Source of the DNA: Eunapius fragilis
Taxonomy: Eukaryota; Porifera; Demospongiae; Spongillida; Spongillidae
NCBI GenBank assembly: GCA_963681505.1
Contig: OY811981.1
Location: 62,001-126,000 of the forward strand
DNA length: 64,000 nucleotides
Direction: 5' to 3'
This document shows positions 1 through 14,400 of this stretch, piece by piece. Made by a program: the position numbers and the translations under genes. Numbering within the stretch: the stretch's first letter is position 1; the number at the start of each line of letters is the position of its first letter. The notes below the pieces were generated by a model. That model was given only the letters and a program-made list of their open reading frames with translations. It ran no database searches and was not told where the DNA came from.

Positions 1-2427
1 GTGTGCAGTGGTTTGCTCATATTGCATGTCTCATCAACACCTCGATGCTAAGATAGTCAACATTTCCCATAGAGATGTATGGGTGGTTTCCCATAGGAAT
101 GAATGGGTGGGGACCTACTTTAGAATCGCTTGGTTAACCCATACCGAATAAGGTATGCTCGGTGTGGCATTTAAAACAGATAGAGGAATGGTTACTGCTA
201 TCTTCCATGTGTGCAGTGGTTTGCTCACATTGCATGTCTCATATACACCTCATTGCTAAGATAGTCAATATTTCCCATAGAGACGTATGGGTGGTTTCCC
301 ATAGGAATGTATGGGTGGGAACCTACTTTTGAATCGCTTGGTTAACCCATACTGAAGCAGGTATGCTCGGGGTGGCATTTAAAACAGATGGAGGAATGGT
401 TACTGCTATGTTCCATGTGTGCAGTGGTTTGCTCATATTGCATGTCTCATCAACACCTCGATGCTAAGATAGTCAATATTTCCCATAGAGATGTATGGGT
501 GGTTTCCCATAGGAATGTATGGGTTGGAACCTACTTTCAAATCGCTTGGTTAACCCATACTGAAGCAGGTATGCTCGGAGTGGCATTTAAAACAGATAGA
601 GGAATGGTTACTGCTATCTTCCATGTGTGCAGTGGTTTGCTCATAATGCAAGTCTCATCCACACCTCGATGCTAAGATAGTCATTATTTCCCATAGAGAA
701 GTATGGGTGGTTTCCCATAGGAATGTATGGGTGGGAACCTATATTTGAATCGCTTGGTTAACCCATACCGAAGCAGGTATGCTCGGGCTGGCATTTAAAA
801 CAGATAGAGGAATGGTTATTGCTATCTTCCAAGTGTGCAGTGGTTTGCTCATATTGCATGTCTCATCAACACCTCGATGCTAAGATAGTCAATATTTCCC
901 ATAGAGACGTATGGGTGGTTTCCCATAGGAATGTATGGGTGGGAACCTACTTTCAAATCGCTTGGTTAACCTATACTGAAGCAGGAATGCTTGGAGTGGC
1001 ATTTAAAACAAATAGAGGAATGGTTATTGCTATCTTCCATGTGTGCAGTGGTTTGCTCATATTGCATGTCTCATTAACACCTCGATACTAAGATAGTCAA
1101 AAATTTCCCTTAGAAATGTATGGGTGAGAACCTACTTTTGAATCGCTTGGTAAACCCCTACCAAAGTAGGTATGCCCGGGGTGGCATTAAAAAGAGATAG
1201 AGGAGTGGTTACTGCTGTCTTCCATGTGTGCAGTGGTTTGCTCATATTGCATGCCTCATATACACCTCGATGCTAAGATAGTCAATATTTCCCGTAGATA
1301 TGTATGGGTGGTTTCCCATAGGAATGTATGGGTGGGAACCTACTTTTGAATTGCTTGGTTAACCCATACTGAAGCTGGTATGCTCGGGGTGGCATTTAAA
1401 ACAGATAGAGGAATGGTTACTGCTATCTTCCATGTGTGCAGTGGTTTGCTCATATTGTATGTCTCATCAACACCTCGATGCTAAGATAGTCAATAATTTC
1501 CCATAGAAATGTATGGGTGGGAACCTACTTTTGAATCACTTTGTAAACCCGTACCAAAGCAGGTATGCTCGGGGTGGCATTAACAAGAGATAGATGAGTG
1601 GTTACTGCAATTTACCATGTGTGCAGTGGTTTGCTCATATTGCATGTCTCATCAACACCTCGATGCTAAGATAGTCAATATTTCCCATAGAGATGTATGG
1701 GTGGTTTCCCATAGGAATGTATGGGTGGGAACCTACTTTCAAATCGCTTGGTTAACCCATACTGAAGCAGGTATGCTCGGAGTGGCATTTAAAACAGATA
1801 GAGGAATGGTTACTGCTATCTTCCATGTGTGCAGTGGTTTGCTCATATTGCATGTTTCATCAACACTTCGATGCTAATATAGTCAATATTTCCCATTAAG
1901 ATGTATGGGTGGTTTCCCATAGGAATGTATGGGTGGGAACCTACTTTCAAATCGCTTGGTTAACCCATACTGAAGCAGGTATGCTCGGAGTGGCATTTAA
2001 AACAGATAGAGGAATGGTTACTGCTATCTTCCATGTGTGCAGTGGTTTGCTCATATTGCAAGTCTCATCCACTCCTGGATGCTAAGATAGTCATTATTTC
2101 CCATAGAGAAGTATGGGTGGTTTCCCATAGGAATGTATGGGTGGGAACCTACTTTTGAATCGCTTGGTTAACCCATACCGAAGCAGGTATGCTAGGGGTG
2201 GCATTTAAAACAGATAGAGGAATGGTTACTGCTATCTTCCATGTGTGCAGTGGTTTGCTCATATTGCATGTCTCATCAACACCTCGATGCTAAGATAGTC
2301 AAAAATTTCCCATAGAAATGTATGGGTGGGAACCTACTTTTGAATCGCTTAGTAAACCCATACCAAGGCAGGTATGCTATGGGTGGCATTAACAAGAGAT
2401 AGAGGAGTGGTTACTGCTATCTTCCAA
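1..2427. repeat. Array A higher-order repeat, 2,427 bp, copy 1
   Basis: The length equals exactly nine 208-bp plus three 185-bp monomers. Diagnostic variants recur 2,427 bp later, for example the unusual GGAATGAATGGG at about 95 and about 2,522, and the CCGAATAAGG arm at about 148. The copy starts in phase with the window edge, so its true left boundary may lie outside the window. Confidence 0.9.
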
Positions 2428-4854
2428 GTGTGCAGTGGTTTGCTCATATTGCATGTCTCATCAACACCTCGATGCTAAGATAGTCAACATTTCCCATAGA
2501 GATGTATGGGTGGTTTCCCATAGGAATGAATGGGTGGGGACCTACTTTAGAATCGCTTGGTTAACCCATACCGAATAAGGTATGCTCGGTGTGGCATTTA
2601 AAACAGATAGAGGAATGGTTACTGCTATCTTCCATGTGTGCAGTGGTTTGCTCACATTGCATGTCTCATATACACCTCATTGCTAAGATAGTCAATATTT
2701 CCCATAGAGACGTATGGGTGGTTTCCCATAGGAATGTATGGGTGGGAACCTACTTTTGAATCGCTTGGTTAACCCATACTGAAGCAGGTATGCTCGGGGT
2801 GGCATTTAAAACAGATGGAGGAATGGTTACTGCTATGTTCCATGTGTGCAGTGGTTTGCTCATATTGCATGTCTCATCAACACCTCGATGCTAAGATAGT
2901 CAATATTTCCCATAGAGATGTATGGGTGGTTTCCCATAGGAATGTATGGGTTGGAACCTACTTTCAAATCGCTTGGTTAACCCATACTGAAGCAGGTATG
3001 CTCGGAGTGGCATTTAAAACAGATAGAGGAATGGTTACTGCTATCTTCCATGTGTGCAGTGGTTTGCTCATATTGCAAGTCTCATCCACACTTCGATGCT
3101 AAGATAGTCATTATTTCCCATAGAGAAGTATGGGTGGTTTCCCATAGGAATGTATGGGTGGGAACCTATATTTGAATCGCTTGGTTAACCCATACCGAAG
3201 CAGGTATGCTCGGGCTGGCATTTAAAACAGATAGAGGAATGGTTACTGCTATCTTCCAAGTGTGCAGTGGTTTGCTCATATTGCATGTCTCATCAACACC
3301 TCGATGCTAAGATAGTCAATATTTCCCATAGAGACGTATGGGTGGTTTCCCATAGGAATGTATGGGTGGGAACCTACTTTCAAATCGCTTGGTTAACCCA
3401 TACTGAAGCAGGAATGCTTGGAGTGGCATTTAAAACAAATAGAGGAATGGTTATTGCTATCTTCCATGTGTGCAGTGGTTTGCTCATATTGCATGTCTCA
3501 TTAACACCTCGATACTAAGATAGTCAAAAATTTCCCTTAGAAATGTATGGGTGAGAACCTACTTTTGAATCGCTTGGTAAACCCCTACCAAAGTAGGTAT
3601 GCCCGGGGTGGCATTAAAAAGAGATAGAGGAGTGGTTACTGCTGTCTTCCATGTGTGCAGTGGTTTGCTCATATTGCATGCCTCATATACACCTCGATGC
3701 TAAGATAGTCAATATTTCCCGTAGATATGTATGGGTGGTTTCCCATAGGAATGTATGGGTGGGAACCTACTTTTGAATTGCTTGGTTAACCCATACTGAA
3801 GCTGGTATGCTCGGGGTGGCATTTAAAACAGATAGAGGAATGGTTACTGCTATCTTCCATGTGTGCAGTGGTTTGCTCATATTGTATGTCTCATCAACAC
3901 CTCGATGCTAAGATAGTCAATAATTTCCCATAGAAATGTATGGGTGGGAACCTACTTTTGAATCACTTTGTAAACCCGTACCAAAGCAGGTATGCTCGGG
4001 GTGGCATTAACAAGAGATAGAGGAGTGGTTACTGCAATTTACCATGTGTGCAGTGGTTTGCTCATATTGCATGTCTCATCAACACCTCGATGCTAAGATA
4101 GTCAATATTTCCCATAGAGATGTATGGGTGGTTTCCCATAGGAATGTATGGGTGGGAACCTACTTTCAAATCGCTTGGTTAACCCATACTGAAGCAGGTA
4201 TGCTCGGAGTGGCATTTAAAACAGATAGAGGAATGGTTACTGCTATCTTCCATGTGTGCAGTGGTTTGCTCATATTGCATGTTTCATCAACACTTCGATG
4301 CTAATATAGTCAATATTTCCCATTAAGATGTATGGGTGGTTTCCCATAGGAATGTATGGGTGGGAACCTACTTTCAAATCGCTTGGTTAACCCATACTGA
4401 AGCAGGTATGCTCGGAGTGGCATTTAAAACAGATAGAGGAATGGTTACTGCTATCTTCCATGTGTGCAGTGGTTTGCTCATATTGCAAGTCTCATCCACT
4501 CCTGGATGCTAAGATAGTCATTATTTCCCATAGAGAAGTATGGGTGGTTTCCCATAGGAATGTATGGGTGGGAACCTACTTTTGAATCGCTTGGTTAACC
4601 CATACCGAAACAGGTATGCTAGGGGTGGCATTTAAAGCAGATAGAGGAATGGTTACTGCTATCTTCCATGTGTGCAGTGGTTTGCTCATATTGCATGTCT
4701 CATCAACACCTCGATGCTAAGATAGTCAAAAATTTCCCATAGAAATGTATGGGTGGGAACCTACTTTTGAATCGCTTAGTAAACCCATACCAAGGCAGGT
4801 ATGCTATGGGTGGCATTAACAAGAGATAGAGGAGTGGTTACTGCTATCTTCCAA
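2428..4854. repeat. Array A higher-order repeat, 2,427 bp, copy 2
   Basis: This copy is nearly identical by eye to the preceding 2,427 bp, with only scattered single-base differences such as CACCTCG to CACTTCG near 3,090. The low divergence points to recent amplification. The next copy begins at 4,855. Confidence 0.9.
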
Positions 4855-7073
4855 GTGTGCAGTGGTTTGCTCATATTGCATGTCTCATCAACACCTCGAT
4901 GCTAAGATAGTCAACATTTCCCATAGAGATGTATGGGTGGTTTCCCATAGGAATGAATGGGTGGGGACCTACTTTAGAATCGCTTGGTTAACCCATACCG
5001 AATAAGGTATGCTCGGTGTGGCATTTAAAACAGATAGAGGAATGGTTACTGCTATCTTCCATGTGTGCAGTGGTTTGCTCACATTGCATGTCTCATATAC
5101 ACCTCATTGCTAAGATAGTCAATATTTCCCATAGAGACGTATGGGTGGTTTCCCATAGGAATGTATGGGTGGGAACCTACTTTTGAATCGCTTGGTTAAC
5201 CCATACTGAAGCAGGTATGCTCGGAGTGGCATTTAAAACAGATAGAGGAATGGTTACTGCTATCTTCCATGTGTGCAGTGGTTTGCTCATATTGCAAGTC
5301 TCATCCACACCTCGATGCTAAGATAGTCATTATTTCCCATAGAGAAGTATGGGTGGTTTCCCATAGGAATGTATGGGTGGGAACCTATATTTGAATCGCT
5401 TGGTTAACCCATACCGAAGCAGGTATGCTCGGGCTGGCATTTAAAACAGATAGAGGAATGGTTACTGCTATCTTCCAAGTGTGCAGTGGTTTGCTCATAT
5501 TGCATGTCTCATCAACACCTCGATGCTAAGATAGTCAATATTTCCCATAGAGATGTATGGGTGGTTTCCCATAGGAATGTATGGGTGGGAACCTACTTTC
5601 AAATCGCTTGGTTAACCCATACTGAAGCAGGAATGCTTGGAGTGGCATTTAAAACAAATAGAGGAATGGTTATTGCTATCTTCCATGTGTGCAGTGGTTT
5701 GCTCATATTGCATGTCTCATTAACACCTCGATACTAAGATAGTCAAAAATTTCCCTTAGAAATGTATGGGTGAGAACCTACTTTTGAATCGCTTGGTAAA
5801 CCCCTACCAAAGTAGGTATGCCCGGGGTGGCATTAAAAAGAGATAGAGGAGTGGTTACTGCTGTCTTCCATGTGTGCAGTGGTTTGCTCATATTGCATGC
5901 CTCATATACACCTCGATGCTAAGATAGTCAATATTTCCCGTAGATATGTATGGGTGGTTTCCCATAGGAATGTATGGGTGGGAACCTACTTTTGAATTGC
6001 TTGGTTAACCCATACTGAAGCTGGTATGCTCGGGGTGGCATTTAAAACAGATAGAGGAATGGTTACTGCTATCTTCCATGTGTGCAGTGGTTTGCTCATA
6101 TTGTATGTCTCATCAACACCTCGATGCTAAGATAGTCAATAATTTCCCATAGAAATGTATGGGTGGGAACCTACTTTTGAATCACTTTGTAAACCCGTAC
6201 CAAAGCAGGTATGCTCGGGGTGGCATTAACAAGAGATAGAGGAGTGGTTACTGCAATTTACCATGTGTGCAGTGGTTTGCTCATATTGCATGTCTCATCA
6301 ACACCTCGATGCTAAGATAGTCAATATTTCCCATAGAGATGTATGGGTGGTTTCCCATAGGAATGTATGGGTGGGAACCTACTTTCAAATCGCTTGGTTA
6401 ACCCATACTGAAGCAGGTATGCTCGGAGTGGCATTTAAAACAGATAGAGGAATGGTTACTGCTATCTTCCATGTGTGCAGTGGTTTGCTCATATTGCATG
6501 TTTCATCAACACCTCGATGCTAAGATAGTCAATATTTCCCATTAAGATGTATGGGTGGTTTCCCATAGGAATGTATGGGTAGGAACCTACTTTCAAATCG
6601 CTTGGTTAACCCATACTGAAGCAGGTATGCTCGGAGTGGCATTTAAAACAGATAGAGGAATGGTTACTGCTATCTTCCATGTGTGCAGTGGTTTGCTCAT
6701 ATTTCAAGTCTCATCCACTCCTGGATGCTAAGATAGTCATTATTTCCCATAGAGAAGTATGGGTGGTTTCCCATAGGAATATATGGGTGGGAACCTACTT
6801 TTGAATCGCTTGGTTAACCCATACCGAAGCAGGTATGCTAGGGGTGGCATTTAAAACAGATAGAGGAATGGTTACTGCTATCTTCCATGTGTGCAGTGGT
6901 TTGCTCATATTGCATGTCTCATCAACACCTCGATGCTAAGATAGTCAAAAATTTCCCATAGAAATGTATGGGTGGGAACCTACATTAGAATCGCTTGGTA
7001 AACCCGCTCCAAAGCAGGTATGCTCGGGGTGGCATTAACAAGAGATAGAGGAGTGGTTACTGCTATCTACCAT
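4855..7073. repeat. Array A higher-order repeat, copy 3, one monomer short
   Basis: Starts with the same diagnostic monomer as 1 and 2,428. After about 5,222 the offset to copy 2 drops from 2,427 to 2,219 bp, so exactly one 208-bp monomer is missing (the one found at about 417 and 2,844). The last monomer, from about 6,890, diverges from its counterparts, so the right edge is approximate. Confidence 0.85.
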
Positions 7074-10000
7074 GTGTGCAGTGGTTTGCTCTTATTGCAT
7101 GTCTCATCAACACCTCGATGCTAAGATAGTCAATATTCTCCTATAGAAATGTATGGGTGGGAACCTACTTTTGAATCGCTTGGTAAACCCATGCCAAAGC
7201 AGGTATGCTTGGGGTGGCATTAAAAAGAGATAGAGGTGTGGTTACTGCTATCTTCCATGTGTGCAGTGGTTTGCTCATATTGCATGTCTCATCAACACCT
7301 CGATGATAAGATAGTCAATATTTCCCATAGAGATGTATGGGTGGTTTCCCATAGTAATGTATTGGTGGGAACCTACTTTCAAATCGCTTGGTTAACCCAT
7401 ACTGAAGCAGGTATGCTCGGAGTGGCATTTAAAACAGATAGAGGAATGGTTACTGCTATCTTCCATGTGTGCAGTGGTTTGCTCATATTCCATGTCTCAT
7501 CAACACCTCGATGCTAAGATAGTCAATATTTTCCTATAGAAATGTATGGGTGGGAACCTACTTTTGACTCGCTTGGTAAACAAATACTAAAGCAGGTATG
7601 CTTGGGGTGGCATTAAAAAGAGATAGAGGAGTGGTTACTGCTGTCTTCCATGTGTGCAGTGGTTTGCTCATATTGAATGTCTCATCAACACCTCGATGCT
7701 AAGATAGTCAATATTTCCCATAGAGATGTATGGGTGGTTTCCCATAGGAATGTATTGGTGGGAACCTACTTTTGAATCGGTTGGTTAACCCATACCGAAG
7801 CAGGTATGCTCGGCGTGGCATTTAAAAGAGATAGAGGAGTCGTTTTTGCTATCTTCCATGTGTGCAGTATTTTGCTCATATTGCATGTCTCATCAACACC
7901 TTGATGCTAAGATAGTCATTATTTCCATAGAGAAGTATGGGTGGTTTCCCATAGGAATGTATGGGTGGGAACCTACTTTTGAATCGGTTGGTTAACCCAT
8001 ACCGAAGCAGGTATGCTCGGGGTGGCATTTAAAACAGATAGAGGAATGGTTACTGCTATCTTCCATGTGTGCAGTGGTTTGCTCATATTGCATGTCTCAT
8101 CAACACCTCGATGCTAAGATATTCAATATTCTCCTATAGAAATGTATGGGTGGGAACCTACATTTGAATCGCTTGGTAAACCCATGCCAAAGAAGGTATA
8201 CTTGGGGTGGCATTAAAAAGAGATAGAGGTGTGGTTACTGCTATCTTCCATGTGTGCAGTGGTTTGCTCATATTGAATGTCTCATCAACACCTCGATGCT
8301 AAGATAGTCAATATTTCCCACAGAGATGTATGGGTGGTTTCCCATAGGAATGTATGGGTGGGAACCTACTTTTGAATTGCTTGGTTAACCCATACTGAAG
8401 CTGGTATGCTCGGGGTGGCATTTAAAACAGATAGAGGAATGGTTACTGCTATCTTCCATGTGTGCAGTGGTTTGCTCATATTGTATGTCTCATCAACACC
8501 TCGATGCTAAGATAGTCAATAATTTCCCATAGAAATGTACGGGTGGGAACCTACTTTTGAATCACTTTGTAAACCCGTACCAAAGCAGGTATGCTCGGGG
8601 TGGCATTAACAAGAGATAGAGGAGTGGTTACTGCAATTTACCATGTGTGCAGTGGTTTGCTCATATTGCATGTCTCATCAACACCTCGATGCTAAGATAG
8701 TCAATATTTCCCATAGAGATGTATGGGTGGTTTCCCATAGGAATGTATGGGTGGGAACCAACTTTCAAATCGCTTGGTTAACCCATACTGAAGCAGGTAT
8801 GCTCGGAGTGGCATTTAAAACAGATAGAGGAATGGTTACTGCTATCTTCCATGTGTGCAGTGGTTTGCTCATATTGCATGTTTCATCAACACCTCGATGC
8901 TAAGATAGTCAATATTTCCCATTAAGATGTATGGGTGGTTTCCCATAGGAATGTATGGGTAGGAACCTACTTTCAAATCGCTTGGTTAACCCATACTGAA
9001 GCAGGTATGCTCGGAGTGGCATTTAAAACAGATAGAGGAATGGTTACTGCTATCTTCCATGTGTGCAGTGGTTTGCTCATATTGCAAGTCTCATCCACTC
9101 CTGGATGCTAAGATAGTCATTATTTCCCATAGAGAAGTATGGGTGGTTTCCCATAGGAATGTATGGGTGGGAACCTACTTTTGAATCGCTTGGTTAACCC
9201 ATACCGAAGCAGGTATGCTAGGGGTGGCATTTAAAACAGATAGAGGAATGGTTACTGCTATCTTCCATGTGTGCAGTGGTTTGCTCATATTGCATGTCTC
9301 ATCAACACCTCGATGCTAAGATAGTCAAAAATTTCCCATAGAAATGTATGGGTGGGAACCTACTTTAGAATCGCTTGGTAAACCCGCTCCAAAGCAGGTA
9401 TGCTCGGGGTGGCATTAACAAGAGATAGAGGAGTGGTTACTGCTATCTACCATGTGTGCAGTGGTTTGCTCTTATTGCATGTCTCATCAACACCTCGATG
9501 CTAAGATAGTCAATATTCTCCTATAGAAATGTATGGGTGGGAACCTACTTTTGACTCGCTTGGTAAACAAATACTAAAGCAGGTATGCTTGGGGTGGCAT
9601 TAAAAAGAGATAGAGGAGTGGTTACTGCTGTCTTCCATGTGTGCAGTGGTTTGCTCATATTGAATGTCTCATCAACACCTCGATGCTAAGATAGTCATTA
9701 TTTCCATAGAGAAGTATGGGTGGTTTCCCGTAGGAATGTATGGGTGGGAACCTACTTTTGAATCGGTTGGTTAACCCATACCGAAGCAGGTATGCTCGGG
9801 GTGGCATTTAAAACAGATAGAGGAATGGTTACTGCTATCTTCCATGTGTGCAGTGGTTTGCTCATATTGCATGTCTCATCAACACCTTGATGCTAAGATA
9901 GTCATTATTTCCATAGAGAAGTATGGGTGGTTTCCCGTAGGAATGTATGGGTGGGAACCTACTTTTGAATCGGTTGGTTAACCCATACCGAAGCAGGTAT

Positions 10001-11415
10001 GCTCGGGGTGGCATTTAAAACAGATAGAGGAATGGTTACTGCTATCTTCCATGTGTGCAGTGGTTTGCTCATATTGCATGTCTCATCAACACCTCGATGC
10101 TAAGATATTCAATATTCTCCTATAGAAATGTATGGGTGGGAACCTACTTTTGAATCGCTTGGTAAACCCATGCCAAAGCAGGTATACTTGGGGTGGCATT
10201 AAAAAGAGATAGAGGTGTGGTTACTGCTATCTTCCATGTGTGCAGTGGTTTGCTCATATTGAATGTCTCATCAACACCTCGATGCTAAGATAGTCAATAT
10301 TTCCCACAGAGATGTATGGGTGGTTTCCCATAGGAATAAATGGGTGGGAACATACTTTTGAATCAGTTGGTTAACCCATACCGAAGCAGGTATGCTCGGG
10401 GTGGCATTTAAAACAGATAGAGGAGTGGTTATTGCTATCTTCCATGTGTGCAGTATTTTGCTCATATTGCATGTCTCATCAACACCTTGATGCTAAGATA
10501 GTCAAAATTTTCCTATAGAAATGTATTGGTGGGATCCTACTTTTGAATTGCTTGGTTAACCCATACCGAGGCAGGTATGCCGGGGTGGCATTAAAAAGAG
10601 ATAGAGGAGTGGTTACTGCTATCTTCCATGTGTGCAGTGGTTTGCTCATATTGCATGTCTCATCAACACCTCGATGCTAAGATAGTCAATATTTCCCACA
10701 GAGATGTATGGGTGGTTTCCCATAGGAATGTATGGGTGGGAACCTACTTTTGAATCGGTTGGTTAACCCATACCGAAGCAGGTATGCTCGGGGTGGCATT
10801 TAAAACAGATAGAGGAATGGTTACTGCTATCTTCCATGTGTGCAGTGGTTTTCTCGTATTGCATGTCTCATCAACACCTCGATGCTAAGATAGTCAATAT
10901 TCTCCTATAGAAATGTATGGGTGGGAACCTACTTTTGAATCGCTTGGTAAACCCATGCCAAAGCAGGTATGCTTGGGGTGGCATTAAAAAGAGATAGAGG
11001 TGTGGTTACTGCTATCTTCCATGTGTGCAGTGGTTTGCTCATATTGCATGTCTCATCAACACCTCGATGCTAAGATAGTCAATATTTCCCATAGAGATGT
11101 ATGGGTGGTTTCCCATAGGAATGTATTGGTGGGAACCTACTATTGAATCGGTTGGTTAACCCATACCGAAGCAGGTATGCTCGGGGTGGCATTTAAAACA
11201 GATAGAGGAATGATAACTGCTATCTTCCATGCGTGCAGTGGTTTGCTCATATTGCATGTCTCATCAACACCTCGATGCTAAGATTGTCAATATTTTCCTA
11301 TAGAAATGTATGGGTGGGAACCTACTTTTGAATCGCTTGGTAAACCCATACTAAAGCAGGTATGCTTGGGGTGGCATTAAATAGAGATAGAGGAGTGGTT
11401 ACTGCTGTCTTCCAT
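5063..11415. repeat. Large segmental repeat in array A, copy 1 (~6.35 kb)
   Basis: Begins at the monomer carrying CTCATATACACCTCATTGC and runs to the start of the same monomer at 11,416. It overlaps the third 2,427-bp copy. The offset to the next copy is 6,561 bp for landmarks between 5,486 and 7,236 and 6,953 bp for landmarks after about 10,270, so the two copies differ by whole-monomer gains and losses. Confidence 0.8.
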
Positions 11416-14400
11416 GTGTGCAGTGGTTTGCTCACATTGCATGTCTCATATACACCTCATTGCTAAGATAGTCAATATTTCCCATAGAGACGTATGGGTG
11501 GTTTCCCATAGGAATGTATGGGTGGGAACCTACTTTTGAATCGCTTGGTTAACCCATACTGAAGCAGGTATGCTCGGGGTGGCATTTAAAACAGATGGAG
11601 GAATGGTTACTGCTATGTTCCATGTGTGCAGTGGTTTGCTCATATTGCATGTCTCATCAACACCTCGATGCTAAGATAGTCAATATTTCCCATAGAGATG
11701 TATGGGTGGTTTCCCATAGGAATGTATGGGTTGGAACCTACTTTCAAATCGCTTGGTTAACCCATACTGAAGCAGGTATGCTCGGAGTGGCATTTAAAAC
11801 AGATAGAGGAATGGTTACTGCTATCTTCCATGTGTGCAGTGGTTTGCTCATATTGCAAGTCTCATCCACACCTCGATGCTAAGATAGTCATTATTTCCCA
11901 TAGAGAAGTATGGGTGGTTTCCCATAGGAATGTATGGGTGGGAACCTATATTTGAATCGCTTGGTTAACCCATACCGAAGCAGGTATGCTCGGGCTGGCA
12001 TTTAAAACAGATAGAGGAATGGTTACTGCTATCTTCCAAGTGTGCAGTGGTTTGCTCATATTGCATGTCTCATCAACACCTCGATGCTAAGATAGTCAAT
12101 ATTTCCCATAGAGATGTATGGGTGGTTTCCCATAGGAATGTATGGGTGGGAACCTACTTTCAAATCGCTTGGTTAACCCATACTGAAGCAGGAATGCTTG
12201 GAGTGGCATTTAAAACAAATAGAGGAATGGTTATTGCTATCTTCCATGTGTGCAGTGGTTTGCTCATATTGCATGTCTCATTAACACCTCGATACTAAGA
12301 TAGTCAAAAATTTCCCTTAGAAATGTATGGGTGAGAACCTACTTTTGAATCGCTTGGTAAACCCCTACCAAAGTAGGTATGCCCGGGGTGGCATTAAAAA
12401 GAGATAGAGGAGTGGTTACTGCTGTCTTCCATGTGTGCAGTGGTTTGCTCATATTGCATGCCTCATATACACCTCGATGCTAAGATAGTCAATATTTCCC
12501 GTAGATATGTATGGGTGGTTTCCCATAGGAATGTATGGGTGGGAACCTACTTTTGAATTGCTTGGTTAACCCATACTGAAGCTGGTATGCTCGGGGTGGC
12601 ATTTAAAACAGATAGAGGAATGGTTACTGCTATCTTCCATGTGTGCAGTGGTTTGCTCATATTGTATGTCTCATCAACACCTCGATGCTAAGATAGTCAA
12701 TAATTTCCCATAGAAATGTATGGGTGGGAACCTACTTTTGAATCACTTTGTAAACCCGTACCAAAGCAGGTATGCTCGGGGTGGCATTAACAAGAGATAG
12801 AGGAGTGGTTACTGCAATTTACCATGTGTGCAGTGGTTTGCTCATATTGCATGTCTCATCAACACCTCGATGCTAAGATAGTCAATATTTCCCATAGAGA
12901 TGTATGGGTGGTTTCCCATAGGAATGTATGGGTGGGAACCTACTTTCAAATCGCTTGGTTAACCCATACTGAAGCAGGTATGCTCGGAGTGGCATTTAAA
13001 ACAGATAGAGGAATGGTTACTGCTATCTTCCATGTGTGCAGTGGTTTGCTCATATTGCATGTTTCATCAACACCTCGATGCTAAGATAGTCAATATTTCC
13101 CATTAAGATGTATGGGTGGTTTCCCATAGGAATGTATGGGTAGGAACCTACTTTCAAATCGCTTGGTTAACCCATACTGAAGCAGGTATGCTCGGAGTGG
13201 CATTTAAAACAGATAGAGGAATGGTTACTGCTATCTTCCATGTGTGCAGTGGTTTGCTCATATTGCAAGTCTCATCCACTCCTGGATGCTAAGATAGTCA
13301 TTATTTCCCATAAAGAAGTATGGGTGGTTTCCCATAGGAATGTATGGGTGGGAACCTACTTTTGAATCGCTTGGTTAACCCATACCGAAGCAGGTATGCT
13401 AGGGGTGGCATTTAAAACAGATAGAGGAATGGTTACTGCTATCTTCCATGTGTGCAGTGGTTTGCTCATATTGCATGTCTCATCAACACCTCGATGCTAA
13501 GATAGTCAAAAATTTCCCATAGAAATGTATGGGTGGGAACCTACATTAGAATCGCTTGGTAAACCCGCTCCAAAGCAGGTATGCTCGGGGTGGCATTAAC
13601 AAGAGATAGAGGAGTGGTTACTGCTATCTACCATGTGTGCAGTGGTTTGCTCTTATTGCATGTCTCATCAACACCTCGATGCTAAGATAGTCAATATTCT
13701 CCTATAGAAATGTATGGGTGGGAACCTACTTTTGAATCGCTTGGTAAACCCATGCCAAAGCAGGTATGCTTGGGGTGGCATTAAAAAGAGATAGAGGTGT
13801 GGTTACTGCTATCTTCCATGTGTGCAGTGGTTTGCTCATATTGCATGTCTCATCAACACCTCGATGATAAGATAGTCAATATTTCCCATAGAGATGTATG
13901 GGTGGTTTCCCATAGTAATGTATTGGTGGGAACCTACTTTCAAATCGCTTGGTTAACCCATACTGAAGCAGGTATGCTCGGAGTGGCATTTAAAACAGAT
14001 AGAGGAATGGTTACTGCTATCTTCCATGTGTGCAGTGGTTTGCTCATATTCCATGTCTCATCAACACCTCGATGCTAAGATAGTCAATATTTTCCTATAG
14101 AAATGTATGGGTGGGAACCTACTTTTGACTCGCTTGGTAAACAAATACTAAAGCAGGTATGCTTGGGGTGGCATTAAAAAGAGATAGAGGAGTGGTTACT
14201 GCTGTCTTCCATGTGTGCAGTGGTTTGCTCATATTGAATGTCTCATCAACACCTCGATGCTAAGATAGTCAATATTTCCCATAGAGATGTATGGGTGGTT
14301 TCCCATAGGAATGTATTGGTGGGAACCTACTTTTAAATCGGTTGGTTAACCCATACCGAAGCAGGTATGCTCGGCGTGGCATTTAAAAGAGATAGAGGAG

